Of a DNA stretch of 64,000 nt, positions 1 to 11,639 are shown piece by piece (positions within the stretch are counted from its first letter, which is position 1; each line of letters opens with the position of its first letter). Origin of the DNA: Pardosa pseudoannulata (lineage: Eukaryota > Arthropoda > Arachnida > Araneae > Lycosidae); the NCBI GenBank assembly GCA_032207245.1, contig CM063502.1, forward strand, positions 43,418,162-43,482,161. The letters are read 5' to 3'. The notes below the pieces were generated by a model that was not told the DNA's origin, searched no databases, and saw nothing but the letters and a program-made list of their open reading frames with translations. Both the position numbers and the translations under genes were made by a program.

Positions 1-50
<50 letters not shown>

Positions 51-54
51 TGTG
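1..54. repeat. (TG)n microsatellite
   Basis: A short TA run passes into about 20 TG dinucleotides with one interruption. It is cut by the left edge of the window, so its full length is unknown. Confidence 0.95.
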
Positions 55-437
55 TAATATTAAAATCCCTTATTTACGTATTTTAATATTAATTTAATAT
101 TAATTTAACTTTTGTTCATAAAGTACGTTCGGGATTTACGCGGTAATTCTGATTTTTCCCTCCAGACATGCTATAGACTTAATTCAGCCTCTGTCTGTAC
201 TACTTTAGCCAATAGTTAGCGAGTTCTCTTTAAACATGGGTATTTTTTATCACGTGATCAGTTGTGCTTAGGGATTATTCGTAGTCTTTTTACCTGAGGA
301 ATCCCTACTTGAAAAGCGTATGTGCGGGATCACATTGTCTATGTGCACGAGGTTGTAGAAGTGTTTGCCTGTTGTATGGATTTCATGTTTCTTACCAGAA
401 ATAAACTGTGTTGTGATTTTGAATGAGTCTCGCCCAT
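55..437. other. AT-rich, nothing recognised
   Basis: I see no convincing reading frame, repeat or transposon signature. The open frame that runs from here into the TA tract is low-complexity. Confidence 0.6.
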
Positions 438-688
<251 letters not shown>

Positions 689-1169
689 AATACTAAAATA
701 TCGAAACTAAGTTTTAGGACTTTACAATGCTTTCTCTGAGTTTCTTCTACGCCAAAGTCTAAAGGCTTGTAGTGATCCCTTAATATTTAGATCTTGTCAA
801 AATGAGAAAACTGGTTAAAATAATATGTTTGGAAGCTGTTCATTAATTTTTTTGCGCACATTTCCTTGCACCCCGAGGCTGCGTGGATTACACTTTGGGA
901 AACATTGGATTAGATAGATGAGTTTGTTGTGGCCGCGAGAGACCTGCCGACGGGGTTGTTGTCCGATCACGGAAGAGACCTTGAGCACCTGCTACTCTCG
1001 CGCGCGCTCATGCCTTTTTTTTTTCTTTTACTGCCAATCTCAAGGACGAAAGCAAATACCGAGGCCAAAACCCTACTTTGCCCTCAGTCCAGGTGTCTCA
1101 CACTCTCAATTTTTTGTCTCACAGATACTCCTTAGATAAACATTACCAGGCCCGGAAGAATTGATTTCG
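689..1169. other. Unassigned; small CG-rich pocket
   Basis: Mostly AT-rich. Between about 925 and 1010 the base composition shifts, with several CGs including a CGCGCGCG run, followed by a T-rich stretch. Two overlapping open frames of about 70 codons cross it, but they contradict each other and show no family motif. I cannot say whether it is an old exon, a repeat fragment or a regulatory patch. Confidence 0.4.
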
Positions 1170-1485
1170 AACTCTGGATTTTTGTCGCTTTAAAGTTATA
1201 TTACAATTAATACCCTCTAAAATGCCTTGAAAGTTTCCATATATGTACTGTTATGAATATACAATCCCATATATTCATGACTATATCAATGACTAGGAAA
1301 CAAAGAATGCGCTGTTAACTCTGGATTTTTGTCACTTTTAAGTTATATTACAATTACTACCCTCTAAAATGCCTGAACGTTTCCATATATGTGCTGTTAT
1401 AAATATACAATCCCATATTTTATCCATTGATCTATTCATGTATTCATGAATAGATCAATGACTAGGAAACTAAAAATGCGCTGTT
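1170..1485. repeat. Two-unit tandem duplication, period ~147 bp
   Basis: Both units begin AACTCTGGATTTTTGTC and share blocks such as ACCCTCTAAAATGCC, TTTCCATATATGT and AATATACAATCCCATA. The second unit is longer because it holds an inverted repeat of which the first unit keeps only one arm. No coding potential. Confidence 0.9.
1427..1458. repeat. Perfect 14-bp inverted repeat, 4-nt loop
   Basis: TTGATCTATTCATG and its exact reverse complement are separated by TATT. It could form a cruciform or an RNA hairpin. It lies inside the second unit of the local tandem duplication. Confidence 0.9.
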
Positions 1486-2084
1486 TCTGTATAGTTACAC
1501 AGGTTAAATACTATTTTTTTTATTTTGTATCATATATTCACTTCTACATATAGAAAGATGTATAGTATATAGGTGCGTTTGAGAGAAAGACAGTGAGAAG
1601 AATGGGTTTTGAAACCTGGATTTTCACCGCTATTGAGACCATAACTCCCTACCCATTCATTCAGAGTTAATATCAGCTAAAAGGCGTCCAAATCCGTGAA
1701 TCACACTCCCCTTTAAAGACTAGCCAGGGAAAGAATTAAGGTGTAGAAAAATACCTCTTTCTTCCAGGGTAATTGCAGAAGTTAACCTCCTTTCACATGA
1801 GCCTTGGCATTTGCTGGAGCTGAATTTTAAAACGGCCGATTCCGCTGCTGTAAAAAGTACAGTAATAAAAAATAACAGTTGAAAATTTTCAAAAAATGCA
1901 ACTGCATCTGATAATGACAGGCTAGCGGATCGAATTCATTTCTTCATTATCCTCTTTACTCTTCTGCTTTTAATATTTTCCTCAAAACTTAATGATTGTT
2001 TTCATGCGATTCATTAAAAATAGTGAAAAGAAAAGTAGATGTCACATTTCGTATCAAGCAAAAAAAAAAAAGAACAATCCATGG
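1486..2084. other. No feature recognised
   Basis: AT-rich sequence without a motif, repeat or open frame that I can support. An A-run near 2061 borders the SINE that follows. Confidence 0.5.
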
Positions 2085-2214
2085 AATCATGGAATTGTAC
2101 TTACGTCTGATCACGTGACTTCTGACATCATTGCCGGCTGCAGTCTTGAATTTACAGTCATCCCGTTTAGAGATCAATGTCTTTGCCAACTGAGTTACCG
2201 CGGCTCCTCTAAAG
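2085..2214 (-). mobile_element. tRNA-derived SINE, minus strand
   Basis: On the minus strand the sequence opens GGAGCCGCGGTAACTCAGTTGG, a near-canonical tRNA 5' end with an RNA polymerase III A box (TAACTCAGTTGG). It continues through an anticodon-arm-like stretch to a decayed B box (TAAATTCAAGACTG). A non-tRNA body with GTCAGAAGTCACGTGATC follows, and a T-rich tail lies near 2061-2071. The cloverleaf is not intact, so this is a SINE head and not a tRNA gene. Its tRNA source differs from that of the other SINEs here. Confidence 0.6.
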
Positions 2215-3520
2215 TTATAACGTATAAATGGCACAATAAATGACGTATAAATGGCACATCTAATGAGATATAGTCAAATGTCTTACCAAAGGTATTTATA
2301 AAATGACTTTGGTCATAATTATATTTATCATGGCCTTAGAAAGGATATAAACCGATACCGTAGGTCCATATAAATAAAGTGATATGCACCTACAGACGCC
2401 GAAAGTAGTTCTTTATTCAGGGCTCGAAGGTGATCAGATGGAGCCTCATTGCAACAGGTTTCTTCAGGTCCCTCCATGCTTATGAACTTTGGAAAGTTAA
2501 TTAATATGGTGAGCTCTGCCATCTTATTTGAGAAAGTTGATAAATATCTGTAAAGGAAATTGCAATTTAAAAAGCATATATTAAAAGTTATATTTACAGT
2601 TCATATATAATAAAAATTGGATTTTTGTAGAAAATGAGTACTTAGGCAAGATTAAAAAATCATTGACTATACTCTACGAAACGTATGCAATAGTATTCTT
2701 TTGATGTATTACTATTCTCGCTGAGTTTTCGACAACTAGCTGCTCGACTATAATTTTACAATTTTTTTTATTTTTAATGATGTCGCACCCCGTAGAGAAC
2801 ATTGTCATAACTCAAAAATTGTCACATGAGGTTATGTCAGGAACAAATACTTATACGGTGTTCCCGCTTACACGAGAAACGTCATATTTTAAACTCGCAA
2901 TTTTTATTCGCCTCGGGGAGCTGATGTCTCTTTTATTTTAACTTTGATCATTACCCATTAGCTTTCAATATTTTTTCTTTTTTCTCAATCACTACATCTT
3001 TGAATTATGTCAATTCTTGCCTTGGTGCGATCAGAGTTGGTTGATTTATAACACCTTGATATAAAATTTAAAAAAAAACCAGTTATTTAAATCCTGATTA
3101 TATCACCTAGATATAAATCATGATTTGAAGCACTAGATTTAAGTCAATAATACTTTCATACTTTCTGTATTTTTAAGCATGATTTTTTACATCATGAAAT
3201 AAGGGTACCATCAACAGCATTAGAATGCATAGTAATTCATACCTTAGCATTTGTAAATTAAAATTAAGGTTTATCTATACTTTCTTTATTAATGAAATTT
3301 CTAACCAAATCCAACTCCTTTTAGAACACTTTTTTAAATCTCGAATTAAACCAATAATGTTTTCACTTATATTTATTTTTGTTTAAGTAATAATGCTTTA
3401 AATACTGATTTAATAAATAATTAGCTTTGTATTTGCATCTTACTTTCCTCATCTTTATCCAGTAAATTTTGTATCGTTCTCAAAACATTTTAATTAGTCT
3501 CTCTGTTGCCTTACCTTCGC
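2215..3520. other. AT-rich, nothing recognised
   Basis: A minus-strand open frame of 64 codons near 2330-2520 has no recognisable motif. The rest is short homopolymers and AT-rich sequence. Confidence 0.5.
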
Positions 3521-3695
3521 CGAACGATGGCCGAATGGTTAGGTTGCTGGCCTCCGGAACCGGAGTTCGTGGGTTTGAATCCCACTATGGCATGGGTGTT
3601 CGTAGTCGGTCGGAATCGGCTTTAAGCAGTAGGTCCCGGTCTCATTAGCTCTCGTGTTGCAAAAAGTGGAACGTACCAAAGATACCTTACCTTCT
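3521..3695 (+). mobile_element. tRNA-derived SINE, plus strand
   Basis: The head has an A box (TGGCCGAATGGTTAG) and a B box (GGGTTTGAATCCCAC) whose T stem GTGGG/CCCAC is perfectly paired. The 5' and 3' acceptor segments do not pair, so it is not a functional tRNA. A tRNA-unrelated body (GTTCGTAGTCGGTCGG, TAAGCAGTAGGTCCCGG) follows. The 3' end is uncertain; I place it where the AT-rich background resumes. Confidence 0.75.
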
Positions 3696-4706
3696 CGTTA
3701 AGAGGAAAACTGCCTTTTGAGCTGAAAAGTCTTCATTATATTACCTTCACTGCAGTACCTACTGGAAATCCTGAAATATATTTTCTTTTCGTGAATAAAA
3801 AAGAATACATTTATGAAATCAGTAACATCCACTCTTCCTTCACTCAATGCTCCAGATAAATATTTATGCCAATATAGACAACTTATACTACTGTTTTATA
3901 ATCATAAACTTAAGTGAATAAAACTTACACGAGTTAGAGGGCATTTATGCTGAAATTCCAATAATGATTAGGGAAATTACTAGGTCACAAGTCTTTTAAT
4001 TTAAAGCATTTGCATTAGCTTAGTTAGCATTAGCTTAGGTTGAATGTTTGAAAAAATTAACTTTCAGTTTCTTGTTACACTTATATCTTCATTAGTAAAA
4101 TATTTCATTTAACACAACAAACAAAATATATATTATCTATAACTATAAAAATTCAACATAAATATTTTTCTAGAAATATACTTTATTATACTAAATCATC
4201 TTTTGGGATAGCATAGCCATTTTGTATTCAGTCTCGAACTCTATTTAGATATTCTCCTATGAAAAAAAATATTTTATAATAACTTATTTGAAAATGCATT
4301 TTATCACTCACGATATTTATTTCTCGAGATCAATTTTAAAATCATCTTCTTTTTTAGTTTAGCCCCTTATATTACAATTAAATCTGAAGCGTGTATCTTA
4401 AAGTATGTTAACCATATTGCAAGTATAGCACATATACATTGGATGTATATACTGGTTTATATGTGTATGTGTAAGAAAACAAAGGAGCAATTTTAGATTA
4501 AGATATGACCTAATAACACCTATTTAGTTCAAAAGTTATAGAAATATAATCTGAAATTGATAATTTCTGTTTCAAGTTTTAACTAACTCAAGGTCTTAAC
4601 TTCCCATGATTATTCTTAATTATACTTTTTATTCATGGAACTCCTAGAAATGCTTACAAAAGTACTCTTATAATAGTAGCAAAATGAATACTCAAGTTAA
4701 AGGAAA
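3696..4706. other. AT-rich, nothing recognised
   Basis: A short direct repeat (GCATTAGCTTAGTTAGCATTAGCTTAGG) lies near 4013. Otherwise there is no coding or repeat signal I can support. Confidence 0.5.
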
Positions 4707-5880
4707 TGTGATGACCTCTCACATATTCGACTCTCAAGGGACCAAGAAAGATGAGTATTAGTGAGACAGTCACACGGGTGGGAAATGTATTTAGTAAATT
4801 AAGTTTCTCAAATCTTGTTAAAGCTACGAGTATATCAGAGAAATTTGCATATCGATATCATACGTTAAGGTGGCACAGAATTATTTTTAATTAATATGAA
4901 TCATGAAAAACATAATACACTATTATTAAAATGTAAACTCTTTTTATTGCATAGATTTAAATATACACGGATCATTAATAAAAATAAAACAAACCACAAA
5001 AAATGAAATTGTCATTTCCTTTTTTCCTTTTTAACAAGTACTTTTTACAATATCCGTCATTATTTATCTGTATATTCTCAGTATTATATAGAGACAAGAA
5101 GCGATCATCGATAAATGACAGAAGCTGTAAAATCATGTATTTAGTTTTTATAAGTTAACCCCTTAATGTGCAAGCTGGCGTGAACTCGAGCGCACTAAAC
5201 TGGCCAAACTTTGCACACTAGATATAATTCGAGCAGCGTTGTACTTTAAGTTGCTATAATTTTTCACACTCGAATGCAATCGAGAATTGAAAATAACAAT
5301 GTGAAAGCAAATAAAAACACAATCGTTTTATTAATATTTATCATTTACATGGGATTGTAAGCTATAACACTTACTTATTAAAATATAAAATATATATATA
5401 TAAATTTTGACTATTTTCTGCAATGATATCAAAATCCAAACTTGCAATAAAAATTTTGATTATTTTTGTATTTTTGTAATTTTCTTGGAAAGACAACGTT
5501 TTAAATTATTTTTTTATATTAAAAAAATCAATTTTTTTTTGTCGGCCTGTATCAAAATATGTTCATTAAGGGGTTAAAGTATTTAGTTCGTTTGGCCAAT
5601 TTATGGTCGTTCGAATGAGAGGAAAATGTGCTTCTTAACCCAAAAAAGTGTTGATTAAGTGAAAGAAGCATATACCTGAAAGATTCGTGTAACAGAGAGA
5701 AATTTAACATTATTTTCCTCAGAAATTCTCTAGTACGAGAAGAAGTAGATGAATAACTGAGGCAGTCACACAAATGAGAGGCGCTTAAATGAGAAGTCAC
5801 AGTAGCTGAACTACAATCAGACGTCTGCGACACAGTGTTGACGTTTGAATTAGTGTCGATCACTGAGGAAACAATAGATA
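4707..5880. repeat. Dispersed repeat, copy A (split by a MITE)
   Basis: This segment is collinear with 25060-25935. Shared blocks include CTCAAGGGACCA, CACAGAATT..TTTTTAATTAAT, TAATACACTAT, GAGACAAGAAGCGATCATCGATAA, GTTCGTTTGGCC/GTTCGTTTAAC and AATTTAACATTATTTTCC. The order is the same in both. Copy A is interrupted by a 415-bp TTAA-flanked MITE that copy B lacks. Degenerate copies of a CRCAARTGAGAGG-like motif recur in the right half. No protein is recognised. Confidence 0.8.
5159..5573. mobile_element. TTAA-flanked piggyBac-type MITE, copy A
   Basis: The element is bounded by TTAA on both sides. Its ends read CCCCTTAATGTGCAAGC and (reverse complement) CCCCTTAATGAAC, so the terminal inverted repeat is about 10 bp. 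The left third is CG-rich for this region (GAACTCGAGCGC, AATTCGAGCAGCG); the rest is AT-rich and non-coding. TTAA target duplication and C-rich termini are typical of piggyBac elements; the autonomous partner is not identified. A sister copy lies at 62210-62651. Confidence 0.88.
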
Positions 5881-7438
5881 AAGCTCATTAATTTGAAAGA
5901 TAATCCTAGTGTGTAAACTTTTCTCAAACGATCTAATCCGCACAGTTCTGGTCTACGGCAAGGTTCGTAAGGCAAACCAAGAGCCCTATCAGAAATGAAC
6001 CCGACAGAAGCTAGCAATCGATTAAAGATAATGAGACGTAACAATGTCACGTAATTAAAAGACCGTCTTATTCGATTAGGGCAACTGGCAATAGAGATCT
6101 GCCGTATGCGTGCTAATGCTTAAGAAGTGCCCATCTTCTATTTCATTAGCAAACATAGATAAAATCGTGGTGTCATGTCGAGGTTTTTTAATCTTCTATA
6201 ATCCGTGTAATAAATAATTTTTTAAAAGTTGTAATATTGGTGAATATTGAGTCATACACAAAAAATATTTGAATTTAAAAAAAATATTAACTTACCAACC
6301 ATTTTGTCTATTTGTCCAAGTCACAGCTTTTGTCTCGTTTTGTTTAAATTATTTATTTTTACATTAATAATAGAACATCAATAAACAAACGGCCTAACAA
6401 TTCTATAAAACTAATTTGTTTCAAATCACCATAAAATCAAACCAAAGTTTGTTTAACATTTTTAAGCGTTCTATTCCAAAAGTAACACATTATATTATAG
6501 AATCAAGAATTTTATTTTATTAATGTAATACGAATTTATTCCTGTTTTATTACTTAATAAATGGGATGTGTATAAGTAATATCATTAGGCACGGATTGCT
6601 GTGATTAATCTTTTATTTAAATCTGGTCCTAAATCATTTTGAGTGGACAGGTGTTACCAATGACCACTAAACCATGACACGTTTTATCTGTAACAACCCA
6701 AAAATTTTAATCTTTTCTGAAAGAAAGTGGAAACTGTCTAACAAGAGACCAAAACTTAGTATCCCCTTTTTGAGTCCGGTTCACTAACTAGTTCATTATT
6801 CTCATAAGTAAGGATCTCTGGCGTGTAATACAAACCACTTTTCTAATGTAATTTCAACTTATTTAACTTAATTTACATAGTTATTATTTTGATCTTTTCC
6901 TTATTTAACTAAGTTTACATTAATTTACATCTTTATAGTTTTGATCCTTTCACAAAAAAAGAAAATTTATATTATGATTAAAATACTTCTCCGATTTGAA
7001 ATTCTCTGTTGACATATAGAAAACGACCTAAAGTATTTAACTAAATAGTAAATTATCTTTCCTATTTAACTAAAACTTTATATTATTAATTCTACTGCTC
7101 CTTTAAGCCATTATATGAACCCCTTTAAATTCCTTTATTTTATTTCAAAGTTTCAATATTCCTAAGAAGTAAAATACTTATATTTTTCTGTTTTCTAAGT
7201 AACTCTTCTAGTTCCAAGTCACGGTTTAGAATTAAATAAATATTACTCCCAGCTATTAACTTCTAAGACAGGGGAATCTTTTAAATATTCTCTGCTTTAT
7301 TAAAGAAATTATGTTATTAAAGAAGTTGAAAGTTCCAACTAAACAACATGGGCACAACGTTAATGAGTATTTTAGTTGAAAAATTAATGGGTAAATCTTA
7401 TTTTTTATAAATAAAATAATTTGTTTTTGTCTTTCTAG
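5881..7438. other. No gene recognised; slightly GC-richer first 270 bp
   Basis: From 5881 to about 6150 the composition is less AT-rich, with several TAAT cores, but no exon or motif cluster that I would call. The remainder is AT-rich without recognisable content. Confidence 0.45.
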
Positions 7439-7551
7439 TATGCTTCAAAAATTTGGATGAAAATAAGGTAAACAGCAGTTTAAATGTAACAAACAACTCA
7501 ACTGCTGTATCTATGCAGCTTGAAATTTACACGACATTAATATGGATTGTG
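7439..7551 (+). CDS. Candidate internal exon
   Basis: A strong splice-acceptor-like site (TTTGTTTTTGTCTTTCTAG) is followed at once by an open frame reading CFKNLDENKVNSSLNVTNN and then STAVSMQLEIYTTLIWIV. It has two Asn-X-Ser/Thr glycosylation motifs and then a hydrophobic stretch, as at the boundary between an ectodomain and a membrane segment. A possible donor GTAACT follows. The frame stays open about 100 nt past that donor, so the exon end is uncertain. I do not recognise a family; a receptor or other membrane protein would fit, but this is inference. No partner exon was identified, so it may be chance. Confidence 0.35.
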
Positions 7552-8740
7552 GTAACTGTGAATACCCCAAATTTTAACAATGGCAGATTTCTATTAGTCG
7601 GCTTGGTGGGATATGGATCGTTAAATGGTTCAGATTTTTTTCTTTTAGGAATTTAACTGAATTGCAACCTACTGCTTAAAAGTAAGTACAAATGTTTATG
7701 AACATGCATCCTAACTGTTAAACTCGATTATATAAATCAAGTCCAAACCAAAGCTGCGGTCATGCGAGTAATAGTACCATAATATTTTTAGAATACATAA
7801 AATTTTAGATATCTAGTGAGGCTGTGACGCCGTTTTTCAAAATTTTTAGCTTTTGAAAATGCTGTATTTTGTAGAAAGGTTTCTTGAAAAAATGTTAGAT
7901 CTTATACCCCATGTCCTTAAGAAAAGATGAACATCATCTCTCAAATACTCCCCAACTTGGATACTGTTTTGTCGTTATGCAATAAAAACGCATAAAACAA
8001 TATTGAATTCTATTTATCTTTAAAAGAAGAAAAAAGAAAGGATATTGTTCTTATTTCGCTGTGAATAATTACTTACTGGATGGAATTAATCATCCAGTAC
8101 CTACAGTATAAAGATAATTATAATACTTCTAAATTTTTATACAAACTTTAAATTGTTTAATAAGCTTAAGTTGATATTTAAAAATTCAGCATTTAAGTTA
8201 TCTAAATTCATAGTATTCCTGTCTATATCTGAGTTGAAAAGATTAATTTTGTAATGGAGAGTCGGTATAAAAATTGGTACCGAAATCCGTTTCAATTCAA
8301 TTATAGGCAATCTTTGTCCAAACAACTTGTATTAAAAACCTCATCTATTTGGTCACCGTTTGACTTATTTTATTGGAGTCCATATTCTGTGAGATTTGGA
8401 ACATATATTTAAATGTAGTCTTTACATGTCGGAGAATGTACATTAAATTTTTCAATCTGCATAGTAGAGATTTTATTACCTATAATTAATAAAAAAAATT
8501 TCTTCTAAATAACTGTAAATACAAAATAATCGGAATATATTATTTATTAGAAATTATGATTGTCGTCCTTATATCTAGACATCGGAAATAATAGATATTT
8601 GGCGTTTCTTTGTTATTCTGTGAATAACTTTCTTTGCAATGCCCTGAACATAAATCATTATATTGTGCATTTTAACGCTTCAGAGTTAAGTATAATATAC
8701 AGAGGATTCTAATAAAAAATATAGTATATTTATATATCAT
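7552..8740. other. AT-rich, nothing recognised
   Basis: One minus-strand frame of 62 codons (8137-8325) has a biased, low-complexity composition and no motif. GTAAGTAC at about 7682 is a donor-like match without a supporting exon. Confidence 0.45.
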
Positions 8741-8938
8741 TTGAGGGAATTTAAATTCTTTAAAATTAATTTAAAATCGTATCTAAAACACCTAAAATTA
8801 AATTATGTTGAGGCATTATTGAATAATGAATTGTTAGAACTACTACATAAAAATTTATTTTGTGTCGTGAAACCCTTTGTATTACTGTGTTGCAACATGG
8901 CAAAAACAGTAGTCATTTACGCGAATATTAAAAGATAG
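8741..8938 (+). pseudogene. Outlying fragment of the 8.7-14.9 kb repeat
   Basis: The frame contains YVEALLNNELLELLHKNLF. The DNA encoding NELLELLHK (AATGAATTGTTAGAACTACTA) recurs at 11640, at the start of the better-preserved long repeat unit. No start codon context or splice signal makes it a gene by itself. I treat it as a detached, diverged unit of the same family. The protein family is not recognised. Confidence 0.35.
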
Positions 8939-9339
8939 TTTTATTGATTGTTGCTATCTTGAAACACTGTAGCATCTTTTACTTGTGTAATTCCTATCAT
9001 GTGATGATGCTGAATTGAATTTTCGTATGAAAATATCATTTATCATTTGATCTGACAATGTTCTTTCTGAAATTATCTTTAGAACTTTTTTAAATAAAAA
9101 ATGTATTGGAGAATAAGTTAGATTTCTTACAAAGAAGATTTCTTACTTTTCTTAAAATTCCCTGTGTGCATATAAATTTCTACGAAGTAACTTACAACAT
9201 TTATGAGGAATATTTATTTTTGTTAGCAGAAAATTCATTTTTAGACAATAAATTTTCGTTTTATTTTATTTTTATTATCTTAACGCCTTATCTTATCGCC
9301 TTAACTAATGTATTCTAACATTTGAGAAAATATTTTTTA

Positions 9340-9535
9340 GTTCAGAGTTGTTGAGTTAAGGATTTTAAATTATAGATATTTACAGAGCAAGTAAGACTCA
9401 ATTGTTGCCTGCATGACACCTTACAGAATAAAACATAGATTTTAGCTAAAGTTGGGAGGTTATTGACATTTCCAATTTCATTCATGATTACTAAACTTTC
9501 CATTTCGACCTATAGAGACCTTACAGATTATTAAA
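9340..9535 (+). repeat. Diverged unit of the 8.7-14.9 kb repeat
   Basis: ATATTTACAGAGCAAGTAAGA, GCCTGCATGACA and GATTACTAAACTTTCCATTT match the corresponding blocks of the units at 11.7 and 14.35 kb in order. The reading frame is broken here by several stops. Confidence 0.65.
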
Positions 9536-9903
9536 CAAGTGTTCCATATTTGTATTTATTTATTTATTTATTTATAACAATATCTGAAATTATTTGCGGC
9601 ACACCTAAACAATAACATAAAATAAAAACAGAAGGAAAGTAAATTTGGGGATAAAAAATTTTAGAGAAACCGTTGAGGTAACTGTTGGGGTTACAGTAAG
9701 AAATAATGTACATTGCAAGTTATCATGCTGACAACATTTATGAATGATGAATCTTTGTTCAACAATCCATTTTTAAAAAAATGGACCTTCATTGTGAAAT
9801 TAATTTAAGAACTTTCAGAGATGTATTCTGTATTCGTTTCCTTTAACTCGAATTCCAGTGACTTTCATTGCAGAAGATATTTTCTTTTCCTTTAAAGTAG
9901 GTT
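9536..9903. other. AT-rich, short (TTTA)n tract
   Basis: A TTTA tetranucleotide run of about 5 units near 9556. Nothing else recognised. Confidence 0.6.
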
Positions 9904-10467
9904 CGGGTAATATGAAATACCAGTTTTTAGTTTCTTCATATTTGAGGTAATAGCATTCTAATTTAACTAATTATACTTTCAAGGAAAAATCTGAGCCTTT
10001 TTAGTAACTTCTTATAACTTTTCCTCGAAGAAAATGTTTGAATTTGAAATTAATTTCCCATTAAAATGTCTAATTGTTTATTGCGAGGAATATGGGACAG
10101 AATGATAATATGGAACACTAAATAAACAACTAGATAGAAATATATAATTTTTTCAAGTAACATATTTATATAAGAACTTATTTATTTATTCCTACTTTTT
10201 TGACATAATAATCCATTTAATTTATTGGACAGGATGCACATAGTCTACAACATTATGACCTGGTTTTAATTTGCGACATTATTATCTTCTTCTTTTCACT
10301 ACTCTAACGTTTGTGTGGCCTTTCTATATTAGAAATGTTTTAAATCTATTATGTAAAAACCGAATTTATAAAACGTATTGAATAGAAAATTAGAAAATTT
10401 TCAGGTATTATAGAGTACATGATATAAATGAAGGGGAACATGGGATACCAGTATTCCATATTACCCG
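9904..10467. mobile_element. Possible DNA-transposon remnant with TIRs
   Basis: CGGGTAATATGAAATAC at the left is matched by an inverted copy at the right with one mismatch, about 560 bp apart. A related core, GATAATATGGAACAC, occurs internally near 10100, and an inverted TAATATGGAATGGG lies near 10800. Terminal plus subterminal repeats suggest a cut-and-paste element, but I see no target duplication and cannot assign a superfamily. Confidence 0.4.
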
Positions 10468-10799
10468 CCATGCCACAAATGGTGTCACTGAACAAAAATA
10501 AAATAAAATAAAAATGAAAGATCGGAGCAGAACGAATGTTTAAACCTTTGTTATAATCATAAAATCATTTTATATCAATAAGTTCTCTTATATTTTTCAT
10601 AAATATGTCAACTCTTCCCTGTAAAATGTTTTAGATGATAGAAATAAGACAATAATCCATACTCAAACACAATGTACCACAAACCAGGGGAGATTACTTG
10701 CAGGGTACTGGAAGGTTACATCTGATGTTTTCCTAGTAGACAACGTCAGATAACAGCATCAAACAGAGAAATAACTTGATTATTTCAAATAACCAGCCC

Positions 10800-11390
10800 A
10801 TTCCATATTACTGAACCTACTCTACAGCTGTTTTCTGAATTTTTACATAATCAGATAAGTAAAAATCCAGAATCTTGCTTTGACAACAGCAACATACAAC
10901 CGTTTGTTGATTATTTCGACACGGAATAGAAACAATGAATAGAAAAAAATGCACTGCTTGCTCGCAAGTATAATATCACAATCAAAAATTTGAAAGCTGC
11001 TCATTGAGTTGAAAGCAAAAAATCAAAATGTGAAAAGAAAGCACAACTGTTATTGACAGAGACAAATGGAGATATGACATGCTTGAAACACTAATATAGA
11101 GAATGAAATGAACAAGAAAAATGTGAGAGGAAAATTTCATACTAACGATGCAATACAAAATTACCCTAATAATTTACCAAAATTCTATATGGCACACTGA
11201 AAATCTCTCGAAGCATAAAGGTTTAAAATCACTGGACTAAACAGTCTGAGGAGTCTGAATGTTCCCATAAATAATATTTTCGTCAATGCTTCAAAATTAA
11301 CCTTTGAGGACTTGCATATCATAATGCAACGCTCTATAAATTGACTGAGACAATGCTTTAATATTGAAAAATTCTATTTTAGTAAACATA
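10800..11390 (+). pseudogene. Decayed coding-like stretch, unassigned
   Basis: A plus-strand frame of about 39 codons (LQLFSEFLHNQISKNPESCF and onward) ends in a stop. Further coding-like pieces in shifting frames follow, for example RKKCTACSQV, VRGKFHTNDAIQNYPNNLP and VPINNIFVNASKLTFEDLHI. The strand is A-rich, as in coding DNA of AT-rich genomes. It lies just outside the terminal-repeat element at 9.9-10.5 kb and might be the rest of a larger transposon. I recognise no family. Confidence 0.25.
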
Positions 11391-11639
11391 GGTTGTATCT
11401 AATGTTAATAAAATAATTTTCGATAAATGTTCAATCTAAAATTACATATATGATACCCGTCTTTTAAGTCAATTTTTAAAAAAAAAGTTACTTGTATCAT
11501 ATACCCTTATTCACTGGGTTAAGCATAATATAATATGAAAAATAATATAGAACTATAGTGTGTTTATATAAAACGTTAATTTTAAATTTCAAACTTATCT
11601 AAATCAACCAAAATTATTATGTTTTGATTTTAAGGACCA

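Noticed and set aside
3521..3600. Functional tRNA gene
   Set aside because: A and B boxes and the T stem are good, but the acceptor arms do not pair and the sequence continues into a non-tRNA body, so it is a SINE head.
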